Source: Schizochytrium sp. TIO01 (taxonomy: Eukaryota > Sar > Bigyra > Thraustochytrida > Thraustochytriidae). Taken from it: a stretch of 64,000 bases of DNA. Shown here piece by piece: positions 40,967 to 54,311 of this stretch. Position 1 is the first letter of the stretch. The number at the start of each line of letters is the position of its first letter. The notes beneath the pieces are model-generated. The model searched no databases, had not been told where the DNA came from, and saw nothing but the letters and a program-made list of their open reading frames with translations. The stretch spans positions 6,778,668-6,842,667 of the forward strand of contig SMSO01000032.1 in NCBI GenBank assembly GCA_004764695.1. Direction: 5' to 3'. The position numbers and the translations under genes are program-made.

Positions 40967-43004
40967 GTTGGCGTGTGCGAGCTTCACCACAACAGTACAA
41001 CAGCGCCGACTCGTTTGGCGCTGTGCACGTCGACGAAGTTATCTGACAGTCGAGCCAGCTGCACGCCTTGCTGGCAGCAGCTCGTGGCCAAGTCTGGTCT
41101 TTGTATGACCACGCCGGTTCTACAAAGACGAACATTGCTAATCATGCTGCTATCCGCACGTGCATGCAATTCCGCGCTTCTTAGCCGCGGCGCGGGAACA
41201 CACCGTACGAGAGCGTTCCCCCAAATTTGGGAACCTGTACTCCTATAGTTATGTATAAGAAATACTAGGGTGCCTTAGCATTTGAAATAATTGTAGGAAA
41301 GGTCACAGAGAACCTTCAGGTAAGTTTGGATTAAACGGCTATTGCGTCTTTCCTTCCATACTAGGACCGTCGGTGCGACCGTAGCAATAACTCCGCAGTA
41401 ATCACATACTTCAGTTTAATTTAGGTTCATTCAAGATATGCAGGGTGAAGACGTCAAAAGATGGGAATGTCGGGATGCAAGTTTTGGCTTCTTTGCATAT
41501 AGGCCATCCTGTAGGAGTTGAGAAGACCTATGTAAGAGGTTGTAAGTCATAGGATGGGAAAAAAAGCACGAAAACAATGACATGCTCTGTATACCTCTTT
41601 AATAAATTTGACACAACAACTACACAACATACATTCTCTAAAATTTCGGTATTGAAAGAAGGCGGAACTAAATATGTAACAGCTTCTGAAAGTATTTCGT
41701 GTAAATACATAGGAGGATGGAAAGAGAACAAGCGTTGTTTTAAAGATCAAATGCACAATTTGCATGTAAGAAATAACAAACGGTCACGAGAAGCAACCTG
41801 ATTCTAATATTCTAACCAAACATTTTACTACTCAATATATTGCTGAGATCTCCAATTGAAGGAACTGGTGGACAAGCCATTGCTAGAGTTCGTAGCCTCC
41901 CTTTATAAAGACCTCGTAGACATAGGGCTTACAATAAAGCAAAAGTAGACAGCCAGATTTACGTGGCTGCAAAAGTCAATAACCAAAAGTGTGACTACAC
42001 GTTACCTCGATCCAAGTATGGTGTCAGTGAATTGATGGTTGAAGAGGTCGAATTAATCTAACCCCGTCAAGTACATTGAACACCGTTCAAAAATGTCTTA
42101 ACCTCCCAAGTACTACATGAGTCGGTCCTCGTTTCCAGAACAGCAGTTCATGAACGCTTAAAGTCAATCTTCTAAATGCCTTCATCAGGGCTCTTATCTT
42201 CATCTTTACAGTCAACCCCAAGCTGACCAGAGTCATCTTTCATTATGTATGAACAAACTGTTTTCAATATTTATCACTCTCAACATAAGACATTATTCAA
42301 TTTACTTCTTCAAGACTCCACCAGTAGTTGTCATAGTTTCTTTCAAATGTTCTGAAATGTGTAAATTATTCTCGAATATGACTAGAGTATGAACTATGGC
42401 TCCTTAAATACGAGTGTCTGCTCTAATATTAGCTTTGGGATTGAAGATTCTCTGAATGGTGCACTCTCTACTCACAAGTTCTCTACATTTAGAGTATACA
42501 AGTATTCACGGCTAATCTTCGTAACTTGCGAATAAATCGGTAAGTCCTGATTGCCATTAATATACGATTTGAAAAGTCAAAAGCAAGACCTGGTTCAAAT
42601 GAGTCGTATCGGTGTTTGTTATTAGTTCTGCAGGTTTTGATTTGGGAATTAACATGTTTTCAAAAGCCAAAATCTGAGAGTCTTCGGGCTCGTTTGAACT
42701 GACGAGAGTTTATGAAAAGAAGATACTTGTATTCCCTTCAAACCAAACGCGCATCTTAGGCAAGGAGGGCAGGCTGTGGTGGGCTTGATCGTAACCCAAA
42801 CCTTGATGATAACAAACAAACATAGAGAAATAAGTAGGTTGGTAATTTAGCAATTAAATTCAGGATTGAATTAGAGTATTGTAATTATTGTGTATCTTTT
42901 GTTCATTTGTGCAGGGCTCAGCAAAGAGAGAGTGTATGTAATTTATGATTCAAAGAGCGAGTGTTTGTGTATGTTGTCCTAATTCTAGAATTTCATATAG
43001 CAGT
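40967..43004. other. 2 kb intergenic, nothing recognised
   Basis: The left end is the promoter side of the p25-like gene (-) and is GC-richer (to about 41240). The remainder is AT-rich, with no frame above chance and no repeats of note, and ends at the kinase 3' end. Confidence 0.5.
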
Positions 43005-44789
43005 CTATGATACTATGAAAGGAGCAAGATACTCTTGGCGACCAAGGCGGTTCCAATCTACAACAGAGAACAGAGTGTGTTCTTTAATTTCGCGGAGACC
43101 CGAGGTCCATCCTAATCGGTGAGTAGGGTCCTTCACAAGAAGGCGAGACGCGAGGTCAAAGACTTCGGACTGAGCCCAGGAAGAGTCCTCTCCTTGAGGA
43201 ATTGTCAAAGGTGAGGCGCAGATGAGGTCGCAAGTATGCTGCCGGGTTTCGCCTTCCCATGGCCAGCAACCAAAGAACATTTCATACAATACGACTCCAA
43301 GACTCCACCAGTCGGATTCAAATCCATGCTTATGGCGCATCAGAACCTCGGGTGCAGCATAAGCAAGGGTTCCTGAGCATGTTTGAACTTCTAAATGTCC
43401 ATTTTCCGTATTAAGATCAAACTGCGGATGCAGTACCCTGGAAAGACCAAAGTCGAGTAGACGGACATGGCCAGTTGCAGTTAAGCCAATGTTTTCAGGC
43501 TTGATATCAGCATGTAAGACGTTGCGATCGTGCAAAAATTGGAGACCCATAGCAATTTCGGAAATGAAAAACGTGATGTCACTCACTGAGATGTGATCTT
43601 GAGTGTGCATGAGGGAGAAGAGATCTCCTCCTTCACAAGGTTCCATACCGATCAGAAAATTTGATGGTGTGTCTCTGGCAGCAAAGTAAAAATCAACAAT
43701 AAAAGGGCAACGCTTTTCTGGATTTTGTTGGCTACACAGACGGCGCATAATAGCGACTTCTTGATGCACGCTCTCCACAGTATTATCCCGTGTTGTGGAG
43801 GCGGCATTAATAGATTTGAGGGCAAACTTGCCCCGAGGAATTGTCACGACAAGCCTTTGATTCAACGGAATTCTCACTCGCCTGGAGTCATCCGTAGAAT
43901 GTTGATCATGTCGATCTGTGAGAAATGTTACGTGTTCTTGTGGTGTGGAGTTCGAGGTTGTGGCAGAGCGTTGACATCCTGAAGTGGCGGCGTCGACAAG
44001 ATCGTCGGCACTTGGGAGCGAGCTCTGGGGTACAACATCTTGGTGAAATACAGTGGTTGCTGTTGCTGTTGCCTCAGCATGATTGTTTTGTGCGCGGCTT
44101 TCATGCCCAGCAGATGTAGCAGGGGTGGCGCTTAATCTATCCATATCGTCGTGGCTTACGCTTGGACTTGCTGCGCGATGGGCAGAAACACTAGCGGCGG
44201 CGACAGAAGTAGATGTAGCGGTGGTGTTGGAGGCATTCGATCCCGTCGAATCCGGTGCCGAAGAGTTTTGGCTCGGTTGTTCTTTGTTGAGTCTGTTGAT
44301 ATAGTCATCTTCTTTTTGCTCAACCTCAGCTCCAAAATCCTCGTTTTCTTCATGCTGGTCAACATGACTACGGGATGGTTGGCGAGAGAATTCACGGAAT
44401 TCGTCTTCCCAGCCCGCAAGTGCTACGTAGCCATTGCGAGTTCGTTCAAACAAATTCAAGATTCGAGCCGTTCTAGTGGTCGCTCCCGTGCGTCCCACTA
44501 CCGAGTCGATCAAGCCAATATTTTGGCTCTGGTTTCTGCCTTGTCGACGAATGAAGTTCTCTTGTGGGGCATCATTTTGATGCAGATGATCTCGATGGCT
44601 ATTATTGCTATTCAAGGTTCCAATATGGCCATGATGCTGGTGCTGCACATCTAAGTGATTCTCTGTCATGATGTTGGTTCCGTCACAACTTTCGTCACTG
44701 TAATGATCACTGCTATTCCCGTTGCTATTCACACGCCTGCGCCTCCGTCTATTACCTCGCGTTGACGCCGGGCTCGAGTCAGGCGCCAT
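43005..44789 (-). CDS. AGC-like serine/threonine kinase with degenerate N-lobe
   Basis: Predicted 594 aa. Residues 1-300 are disordered, rich in Asn, His, Ser, Thr and Ala. Residues about 310-585 are a protein kinase domain: the VAIK lysine in KFALKSI at about 322, the catalytic loop HADIKPENIGL at about 423-433, LLDFGLS at about 446, a T-loop CSGTLAYAAPEVL, then ESDWWSLGVVLYEMFFGCWP and a C-lobe arginine in HRLGW. The tail EIKEHTLFSVVDWNRL resembles the start of the AGC C-terminal extension, but the hydrophobic motif is absent. Two features are odd. No GxGxxG loop is visible before the lysine; the stretch DSRRVRIPLNQRLVVTIPRG takes its place. HRD is HAD, so it is a non-RD kinase. The metal-binding Asp of DFG, the catalytic Asp and the APE motif remain, so weak or atypical activity is possible. 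Substrate unknown. Confidence 0.87.
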   Translation of the reverse strand: MAPDSSPASTRGNRRRRRRVNSNGNSSDHYSDESCDGTNIMTENHLDVQHQHHGHIGTLNSNNSHRDHLHQNDAPQENFIRRQGRNQSQNIGLIDSVVGRTGATTRTARILNLFERTRNGYVALAGWEDEFREFSRQPSRSHVDQHEENEDFGAEVEQKEDDYINRLNKEQPSQNSSAPDSTGSNASNTTATSTSVAAASVSAHRAASPSVSHDDMDRLSATPATSAGHESRAQNNHAEATATATTVFHQDVVPQSSLPSADDLVDAATSGCQRSATTSNSTPQEHVTFLTDRHDQHSTDDSRRVRIPLNQRLVVTIPRGKFALKSINAASTTRDNTVESVHQEVAIMRRLCSQQNPEKRCPFIVDFYFAARDTPSNFLIGMEPCEGGDLFSLMHTQDHISVSDITFFISEIAMGLQFLHDRNVLHADIKPENIGLTATGHVRLLDFGLSRVLHPQFDLNTENGHLEVQTCSGTLAYAAPEVLMRHKHGFESDWWSLGVVLYEMFFGCWPWEGETRQHTCDLICASPLTIPQGEDSSWAQSEVFDLASRLLVKDPTHRLGWTSGLREIKEHTLFSVVDWNRLGRQEYLAPFIVS

Positions 44790-45068
44790 GCACGAGCTCT
44801 AGCGAGCTCTGACTTCTGCTGCTGCGCAGGGTATGAAGATCTGGTGTCTAGTGTATTCTGGTCAACACTCAGGGCAGTCTGCAGACGAGTCCGTCTTATT
44901 CTTTATTTATTTTGTACGGCAGCAGCGACACACGCAGTTGTCGTGCTTTGGCCAGTGAGTGTTCCTAAGTTCCTCGGCTCTTCTCCTGCACACCTGCGGA
45001 GGAGAGGAGCGAATCCACGCTGCCTCGAGGAGTTTGGGCTTTGCTTTCCTTTCTGTGTCTGGTTTGGT

Positions 45069-45197
45069 GTTTGTTTGTTTGTTTGTTTGTTTGTTTGTTT
45101 GTTTGTTTGTTTGTTTGTTTGTTTGTTTGTTTGTTTGTTTGTTTGTTTGTTTGTTTGTTTGTTTGTTTGTTTGTTTGTTTGTTTGTTTGTTTGTTTG
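45069..45197 (+). repeat. (TTTG)32 microsatellite
   Basis: 129 nt of perfect TTTG units. Because the unit is four bases and has no stop in any forward frame, all three + frames are open across it (Val-Cys-Leu-Phe). Confidence 0.98.
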
Positions 45198-48004
45198 CTT
45201 TATAAAAGCATTAGCTACTCTTATATGGAGCTTTTGCTATACAAAAGTTTTTAAACCCCAAAACGTAGTGAATAAATTTCCATTCATTCTTTAAATTGAA
45301 TTGCAGGTATAAAGTGTAAAAAAAATACAGTTAATCAGCTTCTCGATCGATTCCAGAGAAAGTAAAAGAAAGTAAAAGAAGAAAGACTAAGTGGAAGTTT
45401 ATAGGAAACTCATAGTACAGCAATTAGAAGGAAAAACAGAAGGAAGCGCAGAAAACCACTACAGCAACACACTTCGTCACCTTCTTGAAAAAAAGAAGAA
45501 CATTTTTATTTTTATTTTTTCAAGCTGCATTTGAAAAAAATCAATGCAAGAAGATTATTTTTCAAAATAAAACATTAAAGTTTGCTTCCAAAGAAACTAA
45601 ACAATCAACGAAATAACGTTGAAGATGATTGATGAGATCCTGCAGTGTTCGGGCGCTTTGCGTATATCAATGTTGTGTTGTAAAATTCAACATGCAGCCA
45701 ACCAAAATAGACAGGAGAGTTCCTCACTTCATCAAACATATGTAAGAAGGAGAAAGTGACTCTAACACAGATAAGGGTACCCGCGTTCAACTCCCTCAGT
45801 TTTGCAAACAATATAATTTTTAATTTAAATTACCGTCAGGATGTTTTAAAATTTAAGAATTGTTTTTCGATTAGACAACCGCGTGCACATGACATGTTTT
45901 TGTACTTAGTTTAAAGTGTTGGCTATAGTTACAGTGTTTAAATATATATATATAAATAAAACTAACAATGAATTTAATTAAAGTTTCTTTTAAAAGATGG
46001 CTCTATGTTATTTGTTTTATTTATTTTACAAAACAAACAGATGTTATCATCGGGCAGAAGGTAAAGAGGGGGGAACTCCGTCTGTGCCAAATTTATTTAC
46101 TATTCACCCAATCAATAAGCTATGTAACAATCCATCCACCCATCTGCCATCCATTTGTTGATTCGTTCCTTCTCTCATTTTCTTTAGAAGAAAAAAAAAC
46201 AACCAAAACAAAACCAACGAGGACACCAACAAACAAACAAATAAACAACTTTGAAAATAAAACAAAAACAGTCAATCATTGAAAGACTCCCTCCTCCTCC
46301 CCCCTCTCTGCTCTTTCATCGGTCTTCCTTTTTACTTTAGTACGTGAACCCTAAGCAGCAGGCGGCGGCCTTTCATTTATCGTGGCTGGACAGTCAAACC
46401 AACCAAACTTCCACCCGGAAACAAGATAAAAGAAACAAAAGCTGTCAATCAATGACTGTCGTCTTTATTAAAAAACAAAACCAAAAACAAAAACATACAG
46501 TTCATTTATTCAAAACTATTTTTAAAATAGTAAACATCAAAAGTAAAAAGAAACGTTAACAACACAAATCAAGCAACTCCAAGACTTCTGGTTTCTCTAA
46601 AATAGAATAGCGAATACAAACTGCCTTCTCAATCCTCTCATACCGAAGGTGATCCACCGTGGACGAGCAAAACTTCTTTCGCATAGCGTATGTGTATGTG
46701 TCTCTGTTCTGCGCATTAATCAATCTTTCATCGGCAGCTTCGAAGCCCAACTAACTTTAGTTCTGCGCGTGGCTGTGAAAATAAAAGGAGCAGCAGGAAG
46801 ACGGGTGACAGCAGTGCTGGGTCTCGGCAGGCACAGGCCTCGATCCGAGTTTTCTCTCTATCTTGGCGGGTTTTCTAAACAGATTTGCTCGCTCTCTGTT
46901 AAACTGAGGAGTCATTCGTTCATAATGTTCGGCCTGATTCGTTTGGGGGAAAGACAGTATGCATAGCCACATTTGTTACTTCTTTCCATATTACTTTAGG
47001 CTTTTCTCTTGCTCTATCAGGTATATATGTGTATATACAGTATGTATGTTCATCAAAAAGCATTATGTACACATATACATATACATACACATACAATACA
47101 TACAGACATACATATTGCAACAAACCAGAAGAGAAGCTTAAACTTAAGAATGAAATTGTAAGGACAAAGGAGCGAAGAAAGAGCCCAGAAAGGAGACAAA
47201 TATTGGGCCTGGAAAGATGTGACCACATTGCCGCAAACGAAAGACTGAGAAAAGCTCCAAATGTGCTACAAAAGGGAGCGGCGGGGGATGAATTCGTACT
47301 AACAGTTTGTTTACCCAGCCTTGGGTTCCCGCCCCTCAACGCCTGCCATTGAGCCGCTTACTTATCATCTCCCGGTGTCCTGTGCAGTAGCCCATTTGGG
47401 CTGTCTCCAAAAAATCAAAAAATACAAAACAAAATAACAAGAAAACCATTCTGATAGTCTTCGTAAGCCTGTCTAGCTAGAGAAAAATAAAATAAAAACT
47501 CGCCTCAGAGCAAGTTTCCGAAGATAGGTGCGTACTTTACAGTCAGCAATCAGTAGAACATAACTAACGAGGAAAGAGGACTGCGACCTTCTTGCTATTC
47601 TCTTCTTCGCCGCTGTAGTCATTCATTCATTTATTTCTCCAGCCTCCCTCAGTGTTATACATTTATAGCCTTCAATAGGTTAGGATCCTTCGCTGCGCTA
47701 CCCTCTCTATATATACCATGTAATTCCTTTTTCTTTTGATTAATTTAAAGTATCTCACAGCGAACAAACCACATCATATGATGAACTCAGGAAGAGTGAG
47801 TGAGTGGGTGAGTTGGAGCAGTTTTCCAAGTTTTCGTTTGGGGCTTCGCGGGAAACCGCATGCGCTCCGTGGTCCTTCAACCAGCCAGACAGAGACCTGC
47901 TGAGGCCGGGTCCTCTCCGCGCACTCCTAGGGCTGCCATCTTGCGAGCTTACCTTGTGATCTGAGATCTTCACATTAAAAAGAAGCCAGCTGCCTACGTA
48001 TGCA

Positions 48005-48074
48005 TGTATGTATGTATGTATGTATGTATGTATGTATGTATGTATGTATGTATGTATGTATGTATGTATGTATG
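48005..48074 (+). repeat. (TATG)17 microsatellite
   Basis: 70 nt of TATG units flanked on both sides by ATGC variants (CATG and GCATGC), which may be the ancestral edge of the array. Confidence 0.97.
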
Positions 48075-48571
48075 CATGCATGCGTGAGTGTCTATCCATG
48101 ATGCTTTCGTAGGCCTAGTTCCTTTTAGGTTAGTGTGCTGATACTATGTAAAATTAAAACAAACAGATCTATGAAAAGGGAAGAAAACAGAAAAGAAAAA
48201 ACAGAAAACATGAAGTTCTGCGGTCTTTCCCTCAATAATCTGTAAACGTTAGTTTCCACGCTTCAAGTTCTGTTGGGCCTAGCGCAGGCTACGGCGGCTA
48301 GCACTACTATCTCTTTGTCTGTCTGTTATGAAGTAAGTAAGTAAGTAAGAGCTATGAGGGCATAGCAGTAGAGATAACTAGCTAGTTGGTAAGTTAGTGG
48401 TTAGTTAGGTGTAGGTAGGCAGAGGCAAGTCTTTCAAGAGGTTCCTCCTTTCTTCTCCTTGGTGAGTCATTCTCATTCTGGTCTTCGGACACTGAGCTGG
48501 ATGGTCCGCGTCTTGTAGAACCCTCTCCTTCTGAGGCGACGATCGCCCACCACGCAAGACAGAGAGCAGGT

Positions 48572-48613
<42 letters not shown>
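48572..48613 (+). repeat. (AGGC)10 microsatellite
   Basis: 42 nt of a GC-rich four-base unit; on the minus strand it reads as Cys-Leu-Pro-Ala. Confidence 0.97.
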
Positions 48614-48697
48614 CGAGTTAGCGAGCGAGCAAGAGTATCTGCTATCTCAATGCGCAGGGCCGAGAGCATGCGCGCGCACCCTTTCACTGATGAGCTG

Positions 48698-48753
48698 ATT
48701 AATTAATTAATTAATTAATTAATTAATTAATTAGTTTAATTAATTAATTAATT
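48698..48753. repeat. (AATT)n self-complementary array
   Basis: About 14 AATT units with a two-base interruption at 48734. The unit is palindromic, so the whole array can form a hairpin or cruciform. Confidence 0.97.
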
Positions 48754-50065
48754 GATTGAAGGCGAAGTGCTTCTTTCGCTCCTTTTTATGTATAATTAAT
48801 TGCGCAGAGTATTTATTGAAATATATTGTTAAGTAGAGAGAGATCTTGAACACGCTAAATTGGGTAAAGAGATTTACATTCACTCCCGGTTTGGAATCAC
48901 CACCTCAACACTTAAAAGTTTTTAGAGATAATAAGTAAGTAAAGTACTGACTGACAATGGAAAAAGATAAAGAAAAACCAAAGAGCTGTCGAATTTAATT
49001 GCACTCTTCCCTCGTGGTTTTCCCTTCCCTCAGTCCCTGAAGTGAAAGCTTTTCCAGTCGACAGTGATCAAGGCGGAAGTATTCTTCTTCTTTCTCATCC
49101 TTTGAACATTTCATTATCGACAGTTGACTCTAGAGGCTGACAAAATAGGAGATGAAGGAACTTATCGCTTTGCTTCCCTCACCAGCCAATCAAAAGATCA
49201 CCGAGGCGAGCAATCTAAATGTCAAGTTTGGGCTCCATCAGCCATGGAGTGGACCTCGAGCCACGTTCTAGAAACATGAAGATGCCTTCACGTGATGGTT
49301 GCAAAGAACGACTTTGCGAATGCAGCTCAAATAAATTTATAGAGATGGAGATATAGCGCCGATATATATAAATATAAATATAAATATAAATATGAATATA
49401 AATATAAATATATATTTAACTTTATTTAGACTAAAAATGTCTAAGCAAAGAGTAATAAATATGAATCAACTAGGCTGTTTATTTGTGGAAAGAGAGAAAG
49501 AAAGGAAAATTCCGAAAGAGAATGTGTACAAGATTTAAAAAAGCCGAGGGCTGATAAGAAGAATAGCGTTGCTAATAGCATAGAAAGTGAAGCAAAGGTT
49601 TTTCTGTTTTCCATACAACCACTGTAACGGTGTTTTTGTATGACGAGAGTCTGATTTCTATTCTTTTTTCCCAGAATACGAAACAAGATTATTTACAAGG
49701 TTTTACCGTCCTGAAGCCACAGTGTGGATGCCTCGGCAAGCTCTTGCGCAGCCTGTTTCTGCGTGTTTTCGGGAGAGGTTCTAAATCAAAGATGTTTGTT
49801 TACCTCGGCCATATTTTTCGGCACCTTCGTAGTTATTTTATAAAATCACTATCTCAAATGACGATCAATTGAAGGGAATATTTTCGAAAATACATAAAAG
49901 CCAGAGGTCTCGTCCTCTCTGTACGATAAAAACAGTCGCGTTCTGCACCTACAAGGTCTTTCATTGACTTGAATCTTGATCTGCATCTTTAGAATCCTCA
50001 TGTGTTCTGTTATCGTTAAACTTTGTCTACTTCTAGCTATTGTTCACTGCGATGGAACAGTTCCG

Positions 50066-50278
<213 letters not shown>

Positions 50279-53200
50279 GTGCACATCTGCAAAGTTTCCC
50301 CTCCTCCTCCTCCTCCCTCATCTTCTCTGCCCTCCTATATCTACCAAGATCTCTCTTTATTGGCTCTCTAGGGAGACGTTTATTTCGTTTCTTCATTCTT
50401 CGGCACGAGAACAAGAACAAGAACAACAACCGCAAGAACAGGAACCTGAGGAGTACAAAAGCGAGGAATTGAACACTGCTTTCTCTACTTCAAGTTCTTT
50501 TATCAATGACTCTTTCCTCTGCTACGCCTCCGTTCGCTTGAGTGGATCCACGGGCGGGTCCTCAGCTAGTGCGTGAGAACTTATTTCTAGCAATACGAAG
50601 CGCAGGCAGCAAACTAGCTTTATTGGTGCGCTTGACGATCAAGCAGTCTGGTTCATGTGTCACGCAATGTTGGTATGTATTCACTGGCGAGGATGAAGGT
50701 CATCGTTCATTCATTGTTTCGCTCGGGTAATTTCATCCCGTTAAGCTATATATTTGTTTGATTGCGGCTTTATTGTTCACATTTGAGCAGCCTGAACAAC
50801 AACGTGCATCTTTGTGTATTAGATATTCTTTCATTCAATCATTTTTTCATCCATCTGTTCAACCAATCAAACGTAATGGGTTAGCCAGCGAAGAACTTTT
50901 CGGAAACAGTTTAATAATGGGAAACGTATTTTTGCATTTTTGCTGTATTTTTTGGGGAATCAATTTTAAAAAGGTATAAGAATTCGATGGGAGCCAAAGC
51001 TCTAGTCAGTTTCAGTGTATATTATGCGTTAGGTACCTGGCACTCAAACTCGTCCCAGAAGTTGGTATAAAGTTAACAGGAAGTCAATGCGCGGGCATAT
51101 ATTAATAAAAGCATATTGGATATGTTATTTTATTTCAAAAGTGAAAACATTTTTTTTCACAAATACAATAAAAATCATAAAAATGACCGGGATAATAATT
51201 CTAGACACATTATAACAGTTGCCTACCACAACTTGTAACTTCTTAAGTAAAAAACAACAAATGCGAATACAACGATGTGATAGGAACGGATGGTTGCTAA
51301 ATTACCTTGCTGCCTTTTAACGAGAGAGCGACATGGAGTTCCTAGCAGTATTTTGTGCAGGTTTTGCTCATTAGGAAGCCTACCTCAGTCGAATCAGTCA
51401 GGCTGCACGCCAGTCTTAGTGAAACTTTAACAAGAAAACAAAACAAAACAAAAAAACAGTTAGGGTTGGCAGAAGCATGTGATGTAAATGCAGTGACAAA
51501 GTGATGATTCTTATTAGGTATAAAATAAAATGGTGTAGCCTTTTGGAAACACAACTCCAAAGTGATGTTAAAATGTGGTAGATGCCGGGTCTGGCTAGAA
51601 CCGTGATGATATCATATCATAAAGCATCAATATTCTGCTTTGAAGTTTCTTTCGTTCGTTGCCTCACGAACTGCGTCTTTGCTTCTCTGCTCTGGTTCTT
51701 TGGCTCACTCTAGGCTGCTAGTGAATTGATGATGAACTGCTAGGTAGCCTGTTATTATGAGCCCATTTCAAAGGAACTCCATCTTTTACTTTAGCCCTCT
51801 GCTCTACATACGTGCGCATCACTGATTCAATGCATGGACGAACGTACGAACGAATCATCCATTGATATTTTAAAGCCGAGGATCTGTCAGTGAGTTCCAA
51901 TCAGTAAGGCTGTATTTCAAGGCTCGTGTTGTTTTTCATCTGCTTTACTGATTTGAATTGATATTCATGTTCTCAGAATATGCTACGTAGTCCTCGTCTC
52001 TGCCCATCTGCGAGAGAGCGCGTGAACGTCCTTCCCGTAGCTACTCTTATGTATTCTCCTATATACAATACTCTAGTTGCGATTTTCATCTAAGAGCTCA
52101 TCAAAGAGTAGGTACCCAGTTGCCTCTTCATAATAGATGAAAAATTATGTATATGCGTACTTTCTATCTCTTTTACATACAGAATTTCTTACTATAAGAG
52201 AAGGTACTCGCTGTTAAAACTCCAAAGAGTTCTGCTGGATGCATTCATTCACGGTTGTTTTTCTCGTTTTTCAAAGGCGGATATTCTGATTGATCTGGTC
52301 TGATTTGTGCAAGCAGAGTCAGATTTCCATTTTAGCTACTCATCTGATCTGTCTTTGGATCATCGCTATCCTGGTTCTCCGCTCGACTTGCTCTTCTTCG
52401 ATCGTAACATCTACATTGTAGATCGTTTGTTTGTCTGCAGACCTAGTCCTGGCTACCGCAAAGGAGCTATAGGAAAAAGCAAAAGACAGCTTCGCTTCCA
52501 TTTTGGTAAGTATAGTGAAGTATGGTTTAGTTTGGTTTCCTTTAGTCTCTGATAAGTAGCGTCTTCAGCGAAGCCACCACCTCATCTGGACACTGCAACG
52601 ATGATAAAAAAACCTGAATATAACAGAAGAAAAACCTGGAGGCTAGTACCTACCAAGTTCTGAAGAAAGCGAGGTTAGCTAAAGAAATCAAGCCGCAGCT
52701 GAGAGAGTTCGCATGGGGACCATGAGCAATCCGTGTCGAATGGATCACTTGGTTTGATTTATTTCAATTAGGCCATCTTGTCGATACTAAATCCTGTTAC
52801 TTTTTAATACAGCAAATTCAGATTGTTGCGTTGATTTAACTCTGTTACCAAAGCGAAGCGTCTTCGTACATTTTAAAAATTAAAATCTTTTAATCGAAGA
52901 AAGAAAGAAAATAAAAATGAAAAACAAGAACACGTTGTGCAGGGCTATATTATAATACAGGCTCTGCTTCGAGCTATTACCGGTACCTAAAGGTCCTGCG
53001 TTTGCAGGAGTGAGAGAAGCACGTACCACATGAGTGAGTTAGTGTGTTGCACAGCCAGCACTCAAGCTTTAAGTTCAAGCTTTGATTCATGGCAGTCGCA
53101 GTTCAAGTGTACAGACTGTCGTCGGTTGAGAGCCCACAATGAGATGAAGCCATCGTTTTGCTTTTTTTTTTTGCTTTTCTTTTTTACTTTCTTTTTTAAA

Positions 53201-53875
53201 AGAGGCAGGAAGGCCCTTCTTTCCTCCATCGCAACGCTGCGACTCTGTTTCTCTCTCGGGATTGCAAGGTCAGAGCTCAGAAGCTGATTCTTCGATCGAC
53301 TGAAAGTCTCGCTCGCAGCCTTTCGAGGTCACCTGGAGTCGAGTGCATATGTATACAAAAGTCAACGAAGCAGAAGTATTTTCATTTCTTGTAAAAGCTT
53401 ATTACATGAAAGGCACTCCGTGGCTGCACTATACTTACTATCTACCTGCGCGTCTTTCAATATATATAAATCCTGGAAAGCTCGCGAGGAACTTGCAGAA
53501 GGAAGGGAAGCACGCCGAAGCCTTTCAACCTCGATTGGGTGAGTAGGTACGAAGAACATCGAGGATCTTCGAACGTTTTGATCTTCAATAGCCTAAAAGC
53601 TAGGCTTGAAAAAGTGACTGAAAGGAAATACTTCACACGCCAGTTTCATCATCCACGATTCACCAACGAAGCCTTAAGCTTTCTTCCTTCTGATCGTGCC
53701 GCACCCACAATGATTGTCGATGCGAGCGGTCACCGCTACTATTATTGGTGAAAGAGCAGACATCGCCCAAGATCCTGCCGCTTCGGAGCACTTATTCCGT
53801 GCAAAAAAGCTGAGAATATAATAATAATTAATTGAAAAGAGCTTGTGATTACTTCTGTTGGTAAAACTTAAAAGT

Positions 53876-53913
53876 GATAGATAGATAGATAGATAGAGAT
53901 AGATAGATAGAGA
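53876..53913 (+). repeat. (GATA)n microsatellite
   Basis: About nine GATA units with two two-base interruptions. Confidence 0.9.
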
Positions 53914-54311
53914 ATGATTCTTTCATAGGAGAGGAGTGAGTGAGTTCCTTCGTGGCTGTGCTCAAGAATGACTGCTCGTCTCGCTCTTCCTGCTTCTCTC
54001 TCGATAGAGGAGAGAGAAAAGAAAAGAAGAAGATAAAAAGAAAAAAAGCCTGGAGCGTGACCACGGATGTCCTTCAAGAACCTATCGCGACGCACCACAT
54101 AACTGATGCTAGGAGCAGATGTCGTCTGAGACGGATAATTAAAGGCTCTACCGTCTGCTTCTCCTCTATCGTCGTCTGCTCGATATGCGATCGAATGTCA
54201 CTCCTAAGACAGACCTTTAGTTTCCGTGTTGAGTCTTGCTTGGAATGAAGAAGAAGGCTCGAAGTCGGGATAGCTAGCGTAGCTATAGCTGCTGTCTAGC
54301 TCTATCCGCGA

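Larger units (their letters stand above)
44790..49999. other. gene-free region with tetranucleotide repeats
   Basis: The first 60 nt are the kinase leader. No protein-coding gene is recognised. Long open frames at 44844-45294 and 47755-48099 are translations of the TTTG and TATG arrays. Contains TTTG, TATG, GGCA and AATT arrays, listed separately, and AT-rich blocks near 45480-45960 and 49360-49440. Confidence 0.45.

Noticed and set aside
44844-45294. Open frames of 111-136 codons with Cys-Leu-Phe-Val repeats
   Set aside because: They are translations of the TTTG array, open in all three forward frames, with no recognisable flanking domain.
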